Shown here piece after piece: positions 1 to 9,121 of a DNA stretch of 64,000 nt (its first letter is position 1; each line of letters opens with the position of its first letter). Under the pieces are notes generated by a model. It did no database searches and was not told the origin of the DNA. It saw only the letters and a program-made list of their open reading frames with translations. The position numbers and the translations under genes are program-made. The DNA comes from Duganella aquatilis (GTDB lineage: Bacteria > Pseudomonadota > Gammaproteobacteria > Burkholderiales > Burkholderiaceae_D): assembly GCF_009674565.1 (NCBI RefSeq), contig NZ_WKJL01000001.1, forward strand, positions 868,001-932,000, given 5' to 3'.

Positions 1-198
1 CAAGGTGCAGATGGCGTCCGCGCCGCCGGCCGCCGGCAGGGCGATGTCCAGCACCACCGGCACGCCGTCGAGCAACACGCCCTTGCGCAGGCGTTCGGCG
101 CTGACTTCCTCGGCGATGCTCTCCGTATCGCGGCGATGGAAGGCCAGTACGTCTTGCAGCCGGTAGTCGGCCGGCAGCGCCAGGGTGAAGGGCTTCAT
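1..198 (-). CDS. Putative DNA-3-methyladenine glycosylase 2 family protein (N-terminal part, runs off the window)
   Basis: Only the first 66 codons are present, and the gene continues beyond base 1. The visible protein begins MKPFTLALPADYRLQDVLAF and continues with RRDTESIAEEV. This resembles the N-terminal domain of AlkA-type base-excision glycosylases, where a beta-rich segment precedes the helix-hairpin-helix catalytic domain. The catalytic domain is outside the window, so the function is inferred from the N-terminus alone. The ATG overlaps the TGA of the EamA gene upstream as ATGA, so the two are probably co-transcribed and translationally coupled. Confidence 0.5.
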   Translation of the reverse strand, partial: MKPFTLALPADYRLQDVLAFHRRDTESIAEEVSAERLRKGVLLDGVPVVLDIALPAAGGADAICTL

Positions 199-1079
199 GC
201 GGAGCGCGGTTTCAGGCTGAAGCTCGGACGGAAGCCGGTCACCAGCGCGGTGCCGGTGATGACGATGGCGGCGCCGGCAAAGGTATACCAGCCGACGGTC
301 TCGCCGAGGAACAGCACGCCCCACAGGATGCCGAACAGGGGGCTGAGGAAGGTCACTGTCAGTGCCGACGACGGACCGACGTCCTGGATCAGGCGGAAGT
401 AGATCAGGTAGGCCACGCCGCTGCACAACACGGCCAGCGCGAGCACCGCGCTCATGATGCCGATGGTCGGCTCGCCCGGCGCCGGGAAGAACGGCACCAC
501 CGGCAGCACCAGCAGCGCCGAAGCCCACATCGAGCCGTGGGCGTTGGCGAACGGCTCGACCGCCTTGGCCTGCTTGGCGTAGTTGCTGGCGATGCCGTAG
601 TTGAAGGAGGCGAACAGCACGGCCGCAATCGCGATGCCGGCGCCGGGTTTGGAGCTGACGTGGTCGAATCCCACCAGCAGCGCGACGCCGCAGGTGCCGA
701 GCGCGAGGCCGAGCAACACCTTGGCGCTGACCATGTGGCGCGACCAGACGGCGGCGATCAGCGTGCCCCACAGCGGCGTGGTGGCGTTCAGCACCGCCAG
801 CAGCGAGGCGGACAGCGTGCGGGCGGCGAAGGCGAACATCAGGAAGGGGATGGCGGAGTTGAACAGGCCGAGGATGAGGTAGTGTTTCCAGTTCTCGGCC
901 AGGTCCAGTTTCTTCTTGAGGAAGATGCCGATGATGGCGAGGAAGATGGCGGCGAACAGCACGCGGTATTCGATCAGCACGGCGGCGCCAAGCACCGGCG
1001 CGGCGATGCGCATGAACAGGAAGGAGCCGCCCCAGATGGCGGCCAGCAGGATCAGGCGGAGGAGGTTGGTGGTGCTCAT
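195..1079 (-). CDS. EamA/DMT-family inner-membrane transporter
   Basis: A 294-residue, very hydrophobic protein with about ten predicted transmembrane helices in two tandem halves, the usual size and layout of drug/metabolite transporters of the EamA (RhaT/YdcZ-like) group. It begins MSTTNLLRLILLAAIWGGSF; the AIWGGSFLFMR stretch at the end of helix 1 is typical of the family. Members export amino acids, metabolites or drugs, but the substrate cannot be read from the sequence. Its stop overlaps the start of the downstream glycosylase-like gene (ATGA). About 125 bp separate it from xdhC, enough for its own promoter. Confidence 0.85.
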   Translation of the reverse strand: MSTTNLLRLILLAAIWGGSFLFMRIAAPVLGAAVLIEYRVLFAAIFLAIIGIFLKKKLDLAENWKHYLILGLFNSAIPFLMFAFAARTLSASLLAVLNATTPLWGTLIAAVWSRHMVSAKVLLGLALGTCGVALLVGFDHVSSKPGAGIAIAAVLFASFNYGIASNYAKQAKAVEPFANAHGSMWASALLVLPVVPFFPAPGEPTIGIMSAVLALAVLCSGVAYLIYFRLIQDVGPSSALTVTFLSPLFGILWGVLFLGETVGWYTFAGAAIVITGTALVTGFRPSFSLKPRSA

Positions 1080-1205
1080 GCGGGTTGGTCCGGTGGGTTG
1101 TGCGGGGCGGCGTGCCCCAGCCCGCGCTATTGTCTCTCAACGCCGGGCAGCAAACCAGTCGATTCTTGCTTTTGAATTCAAACGTTGAGTGAGTGGCGCA
1201 CGGGT

Positions 1206-2228
1206 TTAAACGGCGCCGCTTTCCACCACGCAGACTGCATCGCCAGGTTTGGTGGGGGCGGCGGCGTGGGGAACGATCATGTTGGTCGGCACGCCGTTTT
1301 TGATCGCCGTCATTTCAGCCAGGATGGAAATGGCGATTTCGGATGGCGTCTTGCTGCCGATGTACAGGCCGATCGGTCCGTGCAAACGCGCCAGCTGTTC
1401 CGCCGTCAGGTCGAATTCCAGCAGCCGCTCGCGGCGCCTGCTGTTGTTCACGCGCGAACCGATCGCGCCGACGTAGAACGCGTCCGACTTCAACGCTTCC
1501 ATCAGCGCCAGGTCGTCCAGCTTCGGGTCGTGCGTCAGCGCCACCACGGCGCTGCGGTGGTCCAGATTCATCGCCAGCACCACGTCGTCCGGCATCTCGT
1601 GCACCAGCTGCACGCCGTCGACGTGCCAGCCGGCGCGATACTCCTCGCGCGGATCGCAGACCGTGACGCTGTAATCCATAGCCAGCGCAATCTGCGCCAG
1701 GAAACGCGACAGCTGCCCTGCGCCGATAATCAGCAGCCGCCAGCGCGGGCCGTGCAGCGTCACCATGGCCTGCTCGCTGACCTGCATCTGCGCGCCCGGC
1801 GCGGCCTTGGACAGTTCCACTTCACCGCTGCGCAGATCCAGCCGGCGCTGCACCAGCTCATGCTGCTCCAGCCGCGCCAACAGCTCGTCGATGCGGCTGT
1901 GCGCCGACAGCGGCTCGATCGACAATTCAATGGTGCCGCCGCAAGGCAGGCCGAAACGGTGGGCCTCGTCAGCGGTGATGCCGTAGCTGACGATTTCCGG
2001 AATGGTACGGCTGATACCCTCGTCGCGCACGCGCGCGATCAGGTCATCTTCAATGCAGCCGCCCGACACCGAGCCGACCACGGTGCCGTCTTCGCAGATG
2101 GCCAGGGTGGCGCCGACGGGACGCGGGCTGGAACCCCAGGTCTTGATGACGGTGATCAGTTCGCAACGGCGCCCGGCCGCGATCCACGCGGCGCTGGTTT
2201 TCAATACTTCGAGGTCGATAGAGTCCAT
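1206..2228 (-). CDS. XdhC/CoxI-family molybdenum-enzyme maturation protein
   Basis: A 340-residue protein with the two XdhC modules. The N-terminal XdhC/CoxI domain (about residues 15-85) contains TWGSSPRPVGATLAI and the conserved GSVSGGCIEDD. The C-terminal Rossmann-like domain (about 165-310) begins LLIIGAGQLSRFLAQIA and contains VGAIGSR. Family members bind molybdenum cofactor and insert its sulfurated form into xanthine dehydrogenase-type hydroxylases. No xdhA or xdhB lies beside it, so its client enzyme is elsewhere. It starts at an ATG 44 bp from a divergent small gene. The Moco biosynthesis genes at 34.3-37.4 kb are functionally related but separately transcribed. Confidence 0.87.
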   Translation of the reverse strand: MDSIDLEVLKTSAAWIAAGRRCELITVIKTWGSSPRPVGATLAICEDGTVVGSVSGGCIEDDLIARVRDEGISRTIPEIVSYGITADEAHRFGLPCGGTIELSIEPLSAHSRIDELLARLEQHELVQRRLDLRSGEVELSKAAPGAQMQVSEQAMVTLHGPRWRLLIIGAGQLSRFLAQIALAMDYSVTVCDPREEYRAGWHVDGVQLVHEMPDDVVLAMNLDHRSAVVALTHDPKLDDLALMEALKSDAFYVGAIGSRVNNSRRRERLLEFDLTAEQLARLHGPIGLYIGSKTPSEIAISILAEMTAIKNGVPTNMIVPHAAAPTKPGDAVCVVESGAV

Positions 2229-2242
2229 GAATGGAATATACT
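2215..2242 (+). promoter_or_regulatory. Candidate sigma-70 promoter for the small membrane protein gene
   Basis: A TATACT hexamer at 2237-2242 has TCGATA (4 of 6 matches to TTGACA) 16 bp upstream. Transcription would start near 2249, just ahead of the ATG at 2273. It lies over the 5' end of the divergent xdhC gene. The match is moderate. Confidence 0.35.
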
Positions 2243-2272
2243 ACGGCTCATCAAAGCTTGCAGGGAACGGAC

Positions 2273-2401
2273 ATGCCTCAAAAGGAAGACGACGGTAGCC
2301 CCAAATTCGGCCGATTGTTGATTGTGCTGATCTGCGCCGTGCTGCTGTGCGCCGGCCTGACGTGGCTGATGGCGACGGTATTCCCGAACTTCCCCAACTA
2401 G
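2273..2401 (+). CDS. Small single-span membrane protein, 42 aa
   Basis: A short frame reading MPQKEDDGSPKFGRLLIVLI, then a hydrophobic stretch (about residues 15-35) and the C-terminus ATVFPNFPN. A short charged N-terminus, one membrane helix and a short tail are typical of bacterial small membrane proteins. AGGGAAC lies just upstream of the ATG, and a plausible promoter sits at 2215-2242. Its stop overlaps the stop of the convergent gene at 2398 (shared bases CTAG), so the space is fully used without conflict. I do not recognise a family. A chance frame is possible, but promoter, ribosome site and membrane profile together argue for a gene. Confidence 0.5.
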   Translation: MPQKEDDGSPKFGRLLIVLICAVLLCAGLTWLMATVFPNFPN

Positions 2402-2793
2402 CCCTTGCAGGCCGCCGCCAGCGTGGCGTCGAACGGGCTGTCGGGGACGATGTCCTCGGGGTTGAATTTCTCGAACTTGTAGTTTTCCACCGGCTCGCCC
2501 TTGCCCATCGCTTCCGGATAGTAGACCTGCGCCAGCAGCGTCGTGGTGTGGTCGTCGCAGCCATAGACGTGCAGCATCTTCACCGACTTATACAGCTTGC
2601 CCTCGGGCGTCTTCTGCATGCGGGTATAGGTCTGCATCGACCACGCCTTGCGCGTCTTGTCGACCGGGATCACGCTGGCCTTGTCGATGTAGTAAGTGGC
2701 GGTCTTGCTGCCGCCCACGCGCACCCATTGCGCTGCTTGCGCCCAGCCGGCTGCCAGCACCAGGGCGATTGCGATCAGGCCGGACTTGTTCAT
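2398..2793 (-). CDS. Secreted surface-adhesin protein E-like (Adhesin_E fold) small protein
   Basis: A 131-residue protein with a clear Sec signal peptide (MNKSGLIAIALVLAAGWAQA, cleavage after AQA). The mature domain is about 110 residues and includes the paired segments QWVRVGGSKTATYYIDKASV and RKAWSMQTYT. This pattern matches the small Adhesin_E fold seen in many betaproteobacterial periplasmic or surface proteins. A cysteine pair (one in YGCDD, one near the C-terminus in AAACKG) may form a disulfide. Its function in this group is unknown. It lies 16 bp downstream of the M48-like lipoprotein gene on the same strand and may share its transcript. Confidence 0.7.
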   Translation of the reverse strand: MNKSGLIAIALVLAAGWAQAAQWVRVGGSKTATYYIDKASVIPVDKTRKAWSMQTYTRMQKTPEGKLYKSVKMLHVYGCDDHTTTLLAQVYYPEAMGKGEPVENYKFEKFNPEDIVPDSPFDATLAAACKG

Positions 2794-2809
2794 GGCGTTC
2801 TCCCGGTAG

Positions 2810-3907
2810 TTACGGAACCAGCGGCTGCCTGGACGACTGCTTGCTGCGGATCGCCGACACGGTCTTGTCGATCACGCCCAGGCGGTAGGCCACGGCGGGA
2901 TGGTTGGCGGTATAGCCGTTCAGCACCGAGGCCGGATACTGCGTGGCCAGGCGCTGCCAGAAGGCGCGCGCGCCTTCGACGCTGTAGCCGGCGCGCGCCA
3001 CCATGTACAGCGACAGGTTGTCGGCCGCGCCATCCAGTTCCTGCGGCATCGGCTTGACGCCGGCGCTGCCGATCAGCATCGACAGGTCGGGGCGCACCGT
3101 CACCAGGTTGTCGATGATGCTGCCCACGGTGTAGGCCTGCTTGGTGGTGGCGGCGTGGCCCAGCACATTGTGGGCGATGTCCTTGGCCAGCACGTAGGCG
3201 ATGGCGTCGTCGCTCTGCGCGAAGTTGACCATGCCGCGCGTGATCATCACGCGCTGGCCGTCGGAATAGGCGTTGATGTTGTCGGCGTTGCCGATGTCGA
3301 TCTTGAAGGCGCAGGCGCGCGTGACGGGCACCCGCAGCTGCTGGTTGCTGCCGCCGCGCGAGACGGTCAGGTTCAGTACCTTGCTGCTGGCGACCAGCGG
3401 GCCAAGCACGGCGGCCGCTTCGGTTTCGGCGTTGGCGCCCACCGGCAGCAGCTTGCCGTCGGCGGCCACCAGCACGTCGCCCTTGCGCAGGCCGACGCGG
3501 GCGGCGCCGCTGCCGGCCAGCACGCTGGCCACTTCCAGGCGGTCGCCGTAGTTCAGCACCGCTTGGGCGGCGTCGACGAATTCGCCGGAGTAGGAGTATT
3601 TGTTCTTGGCGGTGAAGCCGAGCAGGTTGCGCGCCTGGTTGCGGCACAGGTCCGCGTTGTTGATCAACAGCGGACCGGCGACGCGGTACAGGCGGTCCTG
3701 CAGCGCCACCATCTGGCTCAGTTGCTGGCGCGCGGCGGCCATCCTGGCGGTGACCACCGGCGGCGCTTCGGTCACGCTGCTGACCACCGCCGGCGCCGGC
3801 TCGGGCGCGGCCGGTTGCGATTGGAAGGTGGAGCAGGCGGAGAGCAGCACGCTGGCTGCCAGCGCCGGTACAAGGAAGAAGGTGCCAAATTTATTCGTCA
3901 TGTTCAT
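2810..3907 (-). CDS. M48-like lipoprotein with degenerate zinc site (probable pseudoenzyme) and PDZ-like segment
   Basis: A 365-residue protein with a lipoprotein signal (lipobox LSAC, lipidated Cys25), a PDZ-like segment at about residues 117-155 (AGSGAARVGLRKGDVLVAAD) and a C-terminal M48 peptidase-like helical region. In active M48 enzymes the core reads HExxH and a later ExxxD supplies the third zinc ligand. Here the core is AKDIAHNVLGH (Lys242-Asp243-Ile-Ala-His246). The later segment reads DGAADNLSLYMVARAGY, with alanine where the family has glutamate. The first histidine, the catalytic glutamate and the third ligand therefore all appear to be lost. I infer a non-catalytic periplasmic chaperone or adaptor. 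It sits upstream of the Adhesin_E-like gene. Confidence 0.75.
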   Translation of the reverse strand: MNMTNKFGTFFLVPALAASVLLSACSTFQSQPAAPEPAPAVVSSVTEAPPVVTARMAAARQQLSQMVALQDRLYRVAGPLLINNADLCRNQARNLLGFTAKNKYSYSGEFVDAAQAVLNYGDRLEVASVLAGSGAARVGLRKGDVLVAADGKLLPVGANAETEAAAVLGPLVASSKVLNLTVSRGGSNQQLRVPVTRACAFKIDIGNADNINAYSDGQRVMITRGMVNFAQSDDAIAYVLAKDIAHNVLGHAATTKQAYTVGSIIDNLVTVRPDLSMLIGSAGVKPMPQELDGAADNLSLYMVARAGYSVEGARAFWQRLATQYPASVLNGYTANHPAVAYRLGVIDKTVSAIRSKQSSRQPLVP

Positions 3908-3927
3908 CCCTGCGCTCCGTCTCCATT

Positions 3928-4377
3928 TTATTGTTTGCCGGTGCTGCCGAAACCGCCGACACCACGCTCGCTCGATTCGAATTCTTCCACCACGTTGAAG
4001 CCGACCTGCAGTACCGGCACGATGATCAGCTGCGCCAGGCGTTCCATCGGGTTCAGCGTGAAGGCGCTGTGACCGCGGTTCCAGGTCGAAATCATCAACT
4101 GGCCCTGATAGTCGGAGTCGATCAAGCCTACCAGATTCCCCAGCACGATGCCGTTTTTGTGGCCCATGCCGCTGCGCGGCAGGATCATGGCGGCGTAGCC
4201 AGGATCGGCGACGTGGATCGCCAGGCCGGTCGGGATCAGCACGGTCTGGCCGGCTTCGATCACCATCGGCGCGTCGATGCAGGCGCGCAGGTCCAGGCCG
4301 GCCGAACCAGGCGTGGCGTAGGCCGGCAGCTGGTCTTTCATGCGCGGGTCAAGGATTTTAACGTCTACAGTTTTCAT
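3928..4377 (-). CDS. dut: dUTP diphosphatase (dUTPase)
   Basis: A 149-residue homotrimeric dUTPase that hydrolyses dUTP to dUMP and pyrophosphate, keeping uracil out of DNA and feeding dTMP synthesis. The conserved motifs are in order: [10 protein letters not shown] (motif 1), [10 protein letters not shown] (2), [13 protein letters not shown] (3, with the catalytic Asp), [13 protein letters not shown] (4) and the glycine-rich [10 protein letters not shown] tail (5) that closes over the substrate. The length is normal. Its start directly abuts the coaBC stop; dut-coaBC is a common bacterial pairing. Confidence 0.97.
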   Translation of the reverse strand: MKTVDVKILDPRMKDQLPAYATPGSAGLDLRACIDAPMVIEAGQTVLIPTGLAIHVADPGYAAMILPRSGMGHKNGIVLGNLVGLIDSDYQGQLMISTWNRGHSAFTLNPMERLAQLIIVPVLQVGFNVVEEFESSERGVGGFGSTGKQ

Positions 4378-5604
4378 TTATTTAGCAAACAAGGAATGTT
4401 GGGAGATCCGCTTGGAGATCTCGGAAATCAGTTGGCGCGCCAGCGTCAGTTTGTCGGCGCGCGGCAAAATCGTGTGGCCGTTCTCGTCGAACAGGATGAT
4501 GGTGTTGTCGTCCTGGCCGAAGGTGTGGTGGCCGATATTCCCTACTAGCAGGGGGATACCTTTTTTCTCGCGCTTGTCGGCGCCGAACTGCACCAGGTTT
4601 TCCGATTCGGCGGCAAAGCCGACGCAGTACGGATGGCCGGCCAGGTTGGTCAGCGCGGCGACCGAGGCCAGGATGTCCGGGTTCTGCTCGAACTTCAGGT
4701 CGGGCGCGGCGCCGTCCGGATTTTTCTTCAGTTTCTGCTCGCTGGCGTTGGCGATGCGCCAGTCGGCCACCGCCGCCACCGCGATGAAGATGTTCTGGTG
4801 GTCGACATTGGCCATCACCGCGTCGTACATCTGCTGCGCGCTCTGGACGTTGATGCGCTGCACGCCGAACGGCGTCGCCAGCGCCACCGGGCCGGACACC
4901 AGCACCACTTCGGCGCCGGCTTCGCGCGCGGCGCGCGCCACGGCATAGCCCATCTTGCCCGAGGACAGATTGGTGATGCCGCGCACCGGGTCGATCGGCT
5001 CGAAGGTCGGGCCGGCGGTGATCAGGATGCGCTTGCCCGCCAGGACTTTCGGCTGGAACGCGGCGATCACTTCTTCCAGCAGCTGTTCCGGCTCCAGCAT
5101 GCGGCCCAGGCCCACTTCGCCGCAGGCCTGGTCGCCGGCCGCCGGGCCGAAAATGGCGATGCCGTCGTCGCGCAGCGTCTGCACGTTGCGCTGGGTGGCC
5201 GGGTTCTGCCACATCTCGACGTTCATGGCCGGCGCGATCAGCAGCGGCACGTGGCGCGGACGGGCCACGCACATGGTCGACAGCAGGTCGTCGCAGGCGC
5301 CGTGCGCCAGCTTGCGGATGAAGTCCGTCGAGCAGGGGGCGATGATGATGGCGTCGGCGTCGCGGGTGACGTCGATGTGGGCCATGTTGTTGTTGACGCG
5401 GGCGTCCCACTGGTCGGTGTACACCGGGCGGCCGGACAGCGCCTGCATGGTGACGGCCGTGATGAAGTGGGTGGCCGCTTCGGTCATCACCACCTGCACC
5501 GTGGCGCCGGCCTTGGTGAAGGCGCGGCACAGTTCCGCCGCCTTGTAGCAGGCCACGCCGCCGGACAGGCCGAGGACGATTTTCTTACCAGTCAGTTCCA
5601 TCAT
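4378..5604 (-). CDS. coaBC: Bifunctional phosphopantothenoylcysteine decarboxylase / phosphopantothenate-cysteine ligase
   Basis: A 408-residue fusion carrying out two consecutive steps of coenzyme A synthesis. The N-terminal flavoprotein CoaC half starts GKKIVLGLSGGVACYKAAEL and holds the active-site histidine in NNMAHIDVTRDAD, plus the APAMNVEMW substrate-clamp motif. The C-terminal CoaB half (from about residue 190) starts GKRILITAGPTFEPIDPVR and has SSGKMGYAVARAA and AVADWR. An ATG at 5604 follows GGAG by 7 nt; a second ATG comes right after it. It lies 17 bp downstream of lspA on the same strand. Confidence 0.97.
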   Translation of the reverse strand: MMELTGKKIVLGLSGGVACYKAAELCRAFTKAGATVQVVMTEAATHFITAVTMQALSGRPVYTDQWDARVNNNMAHIDVTRDADAIIIAPCSTDFIRKLAHGACDDLLSTMCVARPRHVPLLIAPAMNVEMWQNPATQRNVQTLRDDGIAIFGPAAGDQACGEVGLGRMLEPEQLLEEVIAAFQPKVLAGKRILITAGPTFEPIDPVRGITNLSSGKMGYAVARAAREAGAEVVLVSGPVALATPFGVQRINVQSAQQMYDAVMANVDHQNIFIAVAAVADWRIANASEQKLKKNPDGAAPDLKFEQNPDILASVAALTNLAGHPYCVGFAAESENLVQFGADKREKKGIPLLVGNIGHHTFGQDDNTIILFDENGHTILPRADKLTLARQLISEISKRISQHSLFAK

Positions 5605-5621
5605 GATGCAGCTCCGCTAGA

Positions 5622-6125
5622 TTACTTGTTCACCCGGCGCAGTTCGTCCAGGATGAACAGGCCGGCGCCGATGCAGATGGCCGAATCGGCCACGTTAAAC
5701 GCCGGGAAGTGGCCAAGGCCGGCCCAGTGGAAGTCGAGGAAGTCGATCACGTGGCCATACAGCAGGCGGTCGACCACGTTGCCGACCGCGCCGCCCAGGA
5801 TCAAGGCCAGCGCCCACGAGAACATGCGTTGGCCGCTGTGCTTTTTCAACAGGTAGATGATGAAGATGGCGGCGCAGATGCCGATGGCGGTGAAGAAGTA
5901 GCGCTGCCAGCCGCCGCTATTGCTCAAAAAGCTGAAGGCCGCGCCCTTGTTATACGCCAGCACCAGGTTGAAGAACGAGGTGATGATTTTCTCTTCGCCC
6001 AGCTGGAAGGTCTTGGTGATGGTGATCTTGGTCAGCTGGTCGATCAGGATGACGAGTGCGGCGATGCACAGCCAGGGGGTGAGGCTTGCCGAAGATTTGG
6101 TCGGGAAGATTTTTTTGGTGGCCAT
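5622..6125 (-). CDS. lspA: Lipoprotein signal peptidase (signal peptidase II)
   Basis: A 167-residue inner-membrane aspartyl protease that removes signal peptides from prolipoproteins after diacylglycerol transfer. Four membrane helices are evident. The catalytic aspartates lie in [19 protein letters not shown] and [19 protein letters not shown], and [16 protein letters not shown] is the conserved NxGAAF-type segment. Length is typical. It follows ileS by 66 bp, the widespread ileS-lspA order. Substrates in this window include the lipoproteins at 2810 and FlgH. Confidence 0.97.
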   Translation of the reverse strand: MATKKIFPTKSSASLTPWLCIAALVILIDQLTKITITKTFQLGEEKIITSFFNLVLAYNKGAAFSFLSNSGGWQRYFFTAIGICAAIFIIYLLKKHSGQRMFSWALALILGGAVGNVVDRLLYGHVIDFLDFHWAGLGHFPAFNVADSAICIGAGLFILDELRRVNK

Positions 6126-6191
6126 AAGATGTCGGATGTGGGTCGTAGTGGCGTCGCCGCCGCATTCTTCTGGAACGCGGCGGCCGTCATA

Positions 6192-9059
6192 TTAAGCGAA
6201 CTTGCGTTTTTCGCCCGCACCAAACAGGTTGCTGTAGCAGCGGCCGCACAGGCTAGGGTGGTCCGCGTGGGCGCCGACGTCGGCGCGGTAGTGCCAGCAG
6301 CGCTCGCACTTCTCGGCGCTCGATGCGGCCACGGTGACTGCTTCTTCCGCTTCCGCAGCCACTTCGATGACTTTCGCCAGCGAGGTGATGAAGATGAACT
6401 TGAGGTCATCTTCCAGGCTGGCCAGCAGCTGGTACTTGTCGCCGGCGGCCTTGATGCTCAGTTCCGCCTGCAGCGAGGAGCCGATCGCGCCCGAGGTGCG
6501 CAGGTCTTCCAGCTGCTTGGTGACGTCGGTGCGCACCGCGCGCAGCGCCGCGTACTTGGCCAGCAGCGCTTCGCCGTCGGCCAGTTCCGGCAGTTGCCAC
6601 CAGGTCTGGGTGAAGATGGTTTCGTCGCTGGCCTTGAAGGCTTCCTCGCCGGCGAAGATGGCCCACGCCTCTTCCGCGGTGAAGGACAGCGCCGGCGCCA
6701 TCACGCGCAGCAGGCTTTGCGTGATGTGCCACAGCGCGGTCTGCGCCGAACGGCGCGCATGCGAGGTCACGCCGGTGGTGTACAGGCGGTCCTTCAGGAT
6801 GTCCAGGTAGAAGCCGCCCAGGTCTTCCGAGCAGTAGTTCTGCAGCTTGGAGTACACCGGCTGGAATTCGTACTGTTCGTAGTGCGCTTCGATTTCCTTC
6901 TGCAGCGCGGCCATGTTGGCGATCGCGTAGCGGTCGATTTCCAGCAGCTCGGCGACCGGCACGGCGTCCTGCGCGTGGTTGAAGTCGGAGATGTTGGCCA
7001 GCAGGAAGCGCAGCGTGTTGCGGATGCGGCGATAGGCTTCCGTCACGCGCTTCAGGATCTCGTCCGAGATCGACAGCTCGCCGGTGTAGTCGGTCGAGGC
7101 GATCCACAGGCGCAGGATATCGGCGCCCAGGGTGTCGGAGATTTTCTGCGGCGCCAGCGTATTGCCCAGCGATTTGGACATCTTCTTGCCTTCGCCGTCG
7201 ACGGTGAAGCCGTGCGTCAGCAGCGCCTTGTAAGGCGGCGCGCCGTTCAGCATCGAGGACGTCAGCAGCGACGAGTGGAACCAGCCGCGGTGCTGGTCCG
7301 AACCTTCCAGGTACAGGTCGGCCGGGAAGGCCAGCTGCTGCTTGTGCGAGCCGCGCAGCACGGTCTGGTGGGTCGAGCCGGAGTCGAACCAGACGTCCAG
7401 CGTGTCCTTGTTCTTGACGTAGTCGGCCGCTTCGTCGCCGATCAGGTCTTTCAGGTCCAGCGCCAGCCAGGCGTCGATGCCGCTCTTTTCGATCAGCTGG
7501 GCGACCTGCTCCAGCAGTTCCGGCGTGCGCGGATGCAGCGCGCCGGTCTCCTTGTGGACCACGAAGGCCATCGGCACGCCCCACTGGCGCTGGCGCGACA
7601 GGGTCCAGTCAGGACGGTTGGCGATCATGCCGTGCAGGCGCGCCTGGCCCCAGTCCGGGAAGAACTTGGTCTCGGCAATGCCTTTCAGCGCGGTCTCGCG
7701 CAGGCTGGCGCCGCCGTCCTTCGGCTTGATGTCCATGCCGGCGAACCACTGCGAGGTGGCGCGGTAGATGATCGGCGTCTTGTGGCGCCAGCAGTGCATG
7801 TAGCTGTGGTCGAACATCTTGACTTCGAACAGCGCGCCGGCTTCGCGCAGCGCGTTGCAGATCGGTTTCGACGCTTCCCAGATGGTCATGCCGCCGAACA
7901 GCGGCAGGGTCGAGACGTATTTGCCGTCGCCCATCACCGGCGTCAGGATATGGTCGTCCTGCATGCCGTGGGCCTTGCAGGAGATGAAGTCGTCCAGGCC
8001 GTAGGCTGGCGCCGAGTGGACCACGCCGGTGCCGCTTTCGGTGGTCACGTAGTCGGCCAGGTACATCGGCGACAGGCGGTTGTAGAAGGTGTCGGCGGCG
8101 TGCAGCGGGTGCAGGAAGCTGATGCCGGACAGGTCTTCGCCCTTGCAGGTAGCGATGGTGACGCCTTCCAGCTTGAAGCGCGCCAGCGACGATTCCACCA
8201 GGTCCTGCGCCAGGATCAGCAGCAGCGGCTGGCCGTCACGCTCGGTCTGCACCAGCGCGTAGGTCACTTCCGGATTGACGTTCAGCGCCTGGTTGGCCGG
8301 GATGGTCCACGGGGTGGTGGTCCAGATGACGATGTAGCCTTCGTGCGTCGGCAGCTGCGTCAGGTCGAAGGCGCTGGCCAGCTTGTCGAATTCGGCGAAC
8401 TTGAAGCCGACGTCGATCGCCGGATCGCGCTTGTCCTGGTATTCCACTTCGGCCTCGGCCAGCGCGGACTGGCAGTCGAAGCACCAGTTGACCGGTTTCA
8501 GGCCGCGGTAGACATAGCCCTTTTCCAGCATGGCGCCGAGGGCGCGCAGTTCGTCGGCCTCGTTCGAATAGTTCATGGTCAGGTAAGGATTCTGCCATTC
8601 GCCCAGCACGCCCAGGCGGATGAAATCCTTGCGCTGGCGGTCGACCTGCTCCAGCGCGTAGGCGCGGGCCTTGGTCAGCACTTCAGCGGTCGGCAGGTTT
8701 TTGCCGTACAGTTTTTCGATCTGGATCTCGATCGGCATGCCGTGGCAATCCCAGCCCGGCACGTAAGGCGCGTCGAAACCGGCCAGCGAGCGCGATTTGA
8801 TCACCATGTCCTTGAGGATCTTGTTGACCGCGTGGCCCAGGTGGATGTCGCCGTTGGCGTATGGAGGACCGTCGTGCAGGATGAATTTCGGACGGCCGGC
8901 TGCAGCCTTGCGCACGCGCTCGTAGATCTTCTTGGTCTGCCATTGCTGGACCCAGTTCGGCTCGCGCTTGGCGAGGTCGCCGCGCATCGGGAATGGGGTT
9001 TCGGTCATATTGACCGGGTATTTGCTTTCAGGCTTTTTTGCGGATTTGTTATCGGACAT
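6192..9059 (-). CDS. ileS: Isoleucyl-tRNA synthetase
   Basis: A 955-residue class Ia aminoacyl-tRNA synthetase. The HIGH signature appears as [13 protein letters not shown] near residue 65 and the KMSKS loop as [10 protein letters not shown] near residue 625. The CP1 editing domain contains [11 protein letters not shown]. The C-terminal zinc finger has its two cysteine pairs in [12 protein letters not shown] and [10 protein letters not shown]. Length is normal for bacterial IleRS. It stands between ribF and lspA on the same strand, a classic betaproteobacterial order. Confidence 0.98.
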   Translation of the reverse strand: MSDNKSAKKPESKYPVNMTETPFPMRGDLAKREPNWVQQWQTKKIYERVRKAAAGRPKFILHDGPPYANGDIHLGHAVNKILKDMVIKSRSLAGFDAPYVPGWDCHGMPIEIQIEKLYGKNLPTAEVLTKARAYALEQVDRQRKDFIRLGVLGEWQNPYLTMNYSNEADELRALGAMLEKGYVYRGLKPVNWCFDCQSALAEAEVEYQDKRDPAIDVGFKFAEFDKLASAFDLTQLPTHEGYIVIWTTTPWTIPANQALNVNPEVTYALVQTERDGQPLLLILAQDLVESSLARFKLEGVTIATCKGEDLSGISFLHPLHAADTFYNRLSPMYLADYVTTESGTGVVHSAPAYGLDDFISCKAHGMQDDHILTPVMGDGKYVSTLPLFGGMTIWEASKPICNALREAGALFEVKMFDHSYMHCWRHKTPIIYRATSQWFAGMDIKPKDGGASLRETALKGIAETKFFPDWGQARLHGMIANRPDWTLSRQRQWGVPMAFVVHKETGALHPRTPELLEQVAQLIEKSGIDAWLALDLKDLIGDEAADYVKNKDTLDVWFDSGSTHQTVLRGSHKQQLAFPADLYLEGSDQHRGWFHSSLLTSSMLNGAPPYKALLTHGFTVDGEGKKMSKSLGNTLAPQKISDTLGADILRLWIASTDYTGELSISDEILKRVTEAYRRIRNTLRFLLANISDFNHAQDAVPVAELLEIDRYAIANMAALQKEIEAHYEQYEFQPVYSKLQNYCSEDLGGFYLDILKDRLYTTGVTSHARRSAQTALWHITQSLLRVMAPALSFTAEEAWAIFAGEEAFKASDETIFTQTWWQLPELADGEALLAKYAALRAVRTDVTKQLEDLRTSGAIGSSLQAELSIKAAGDKYQLLASLEDDLKFIFITSLAKVIEVAAEAEEAVTVAASSAEKCERCWHYRADVGAHADHPSLCGRCYSNLFGAGEKRKFA

Positions 9060-9121
9060 AGTGGTCTCAGTGATTTATTCGGGAATACGGGGTAGCCGGC
9101 GCGCGTAGCTAAATCGCGCGG

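Noticed and set aside
1171-1182. 12-bp palindrome TTTGAATTCAAA between the EamA gene and xdhC
   Set aside because: It is a short AT-rich palindrome of unknown meaning with no matching second site, so I could not support a regulatory call.
5709-9095. A 1128-codon plus-strand open frame opposite ileS and lspA
   Set aside because: It is antisense to two unmistakable genes, rich in Arg/Gln/Val/His as expected from GC-rich complementary strands, and has no family motifs.
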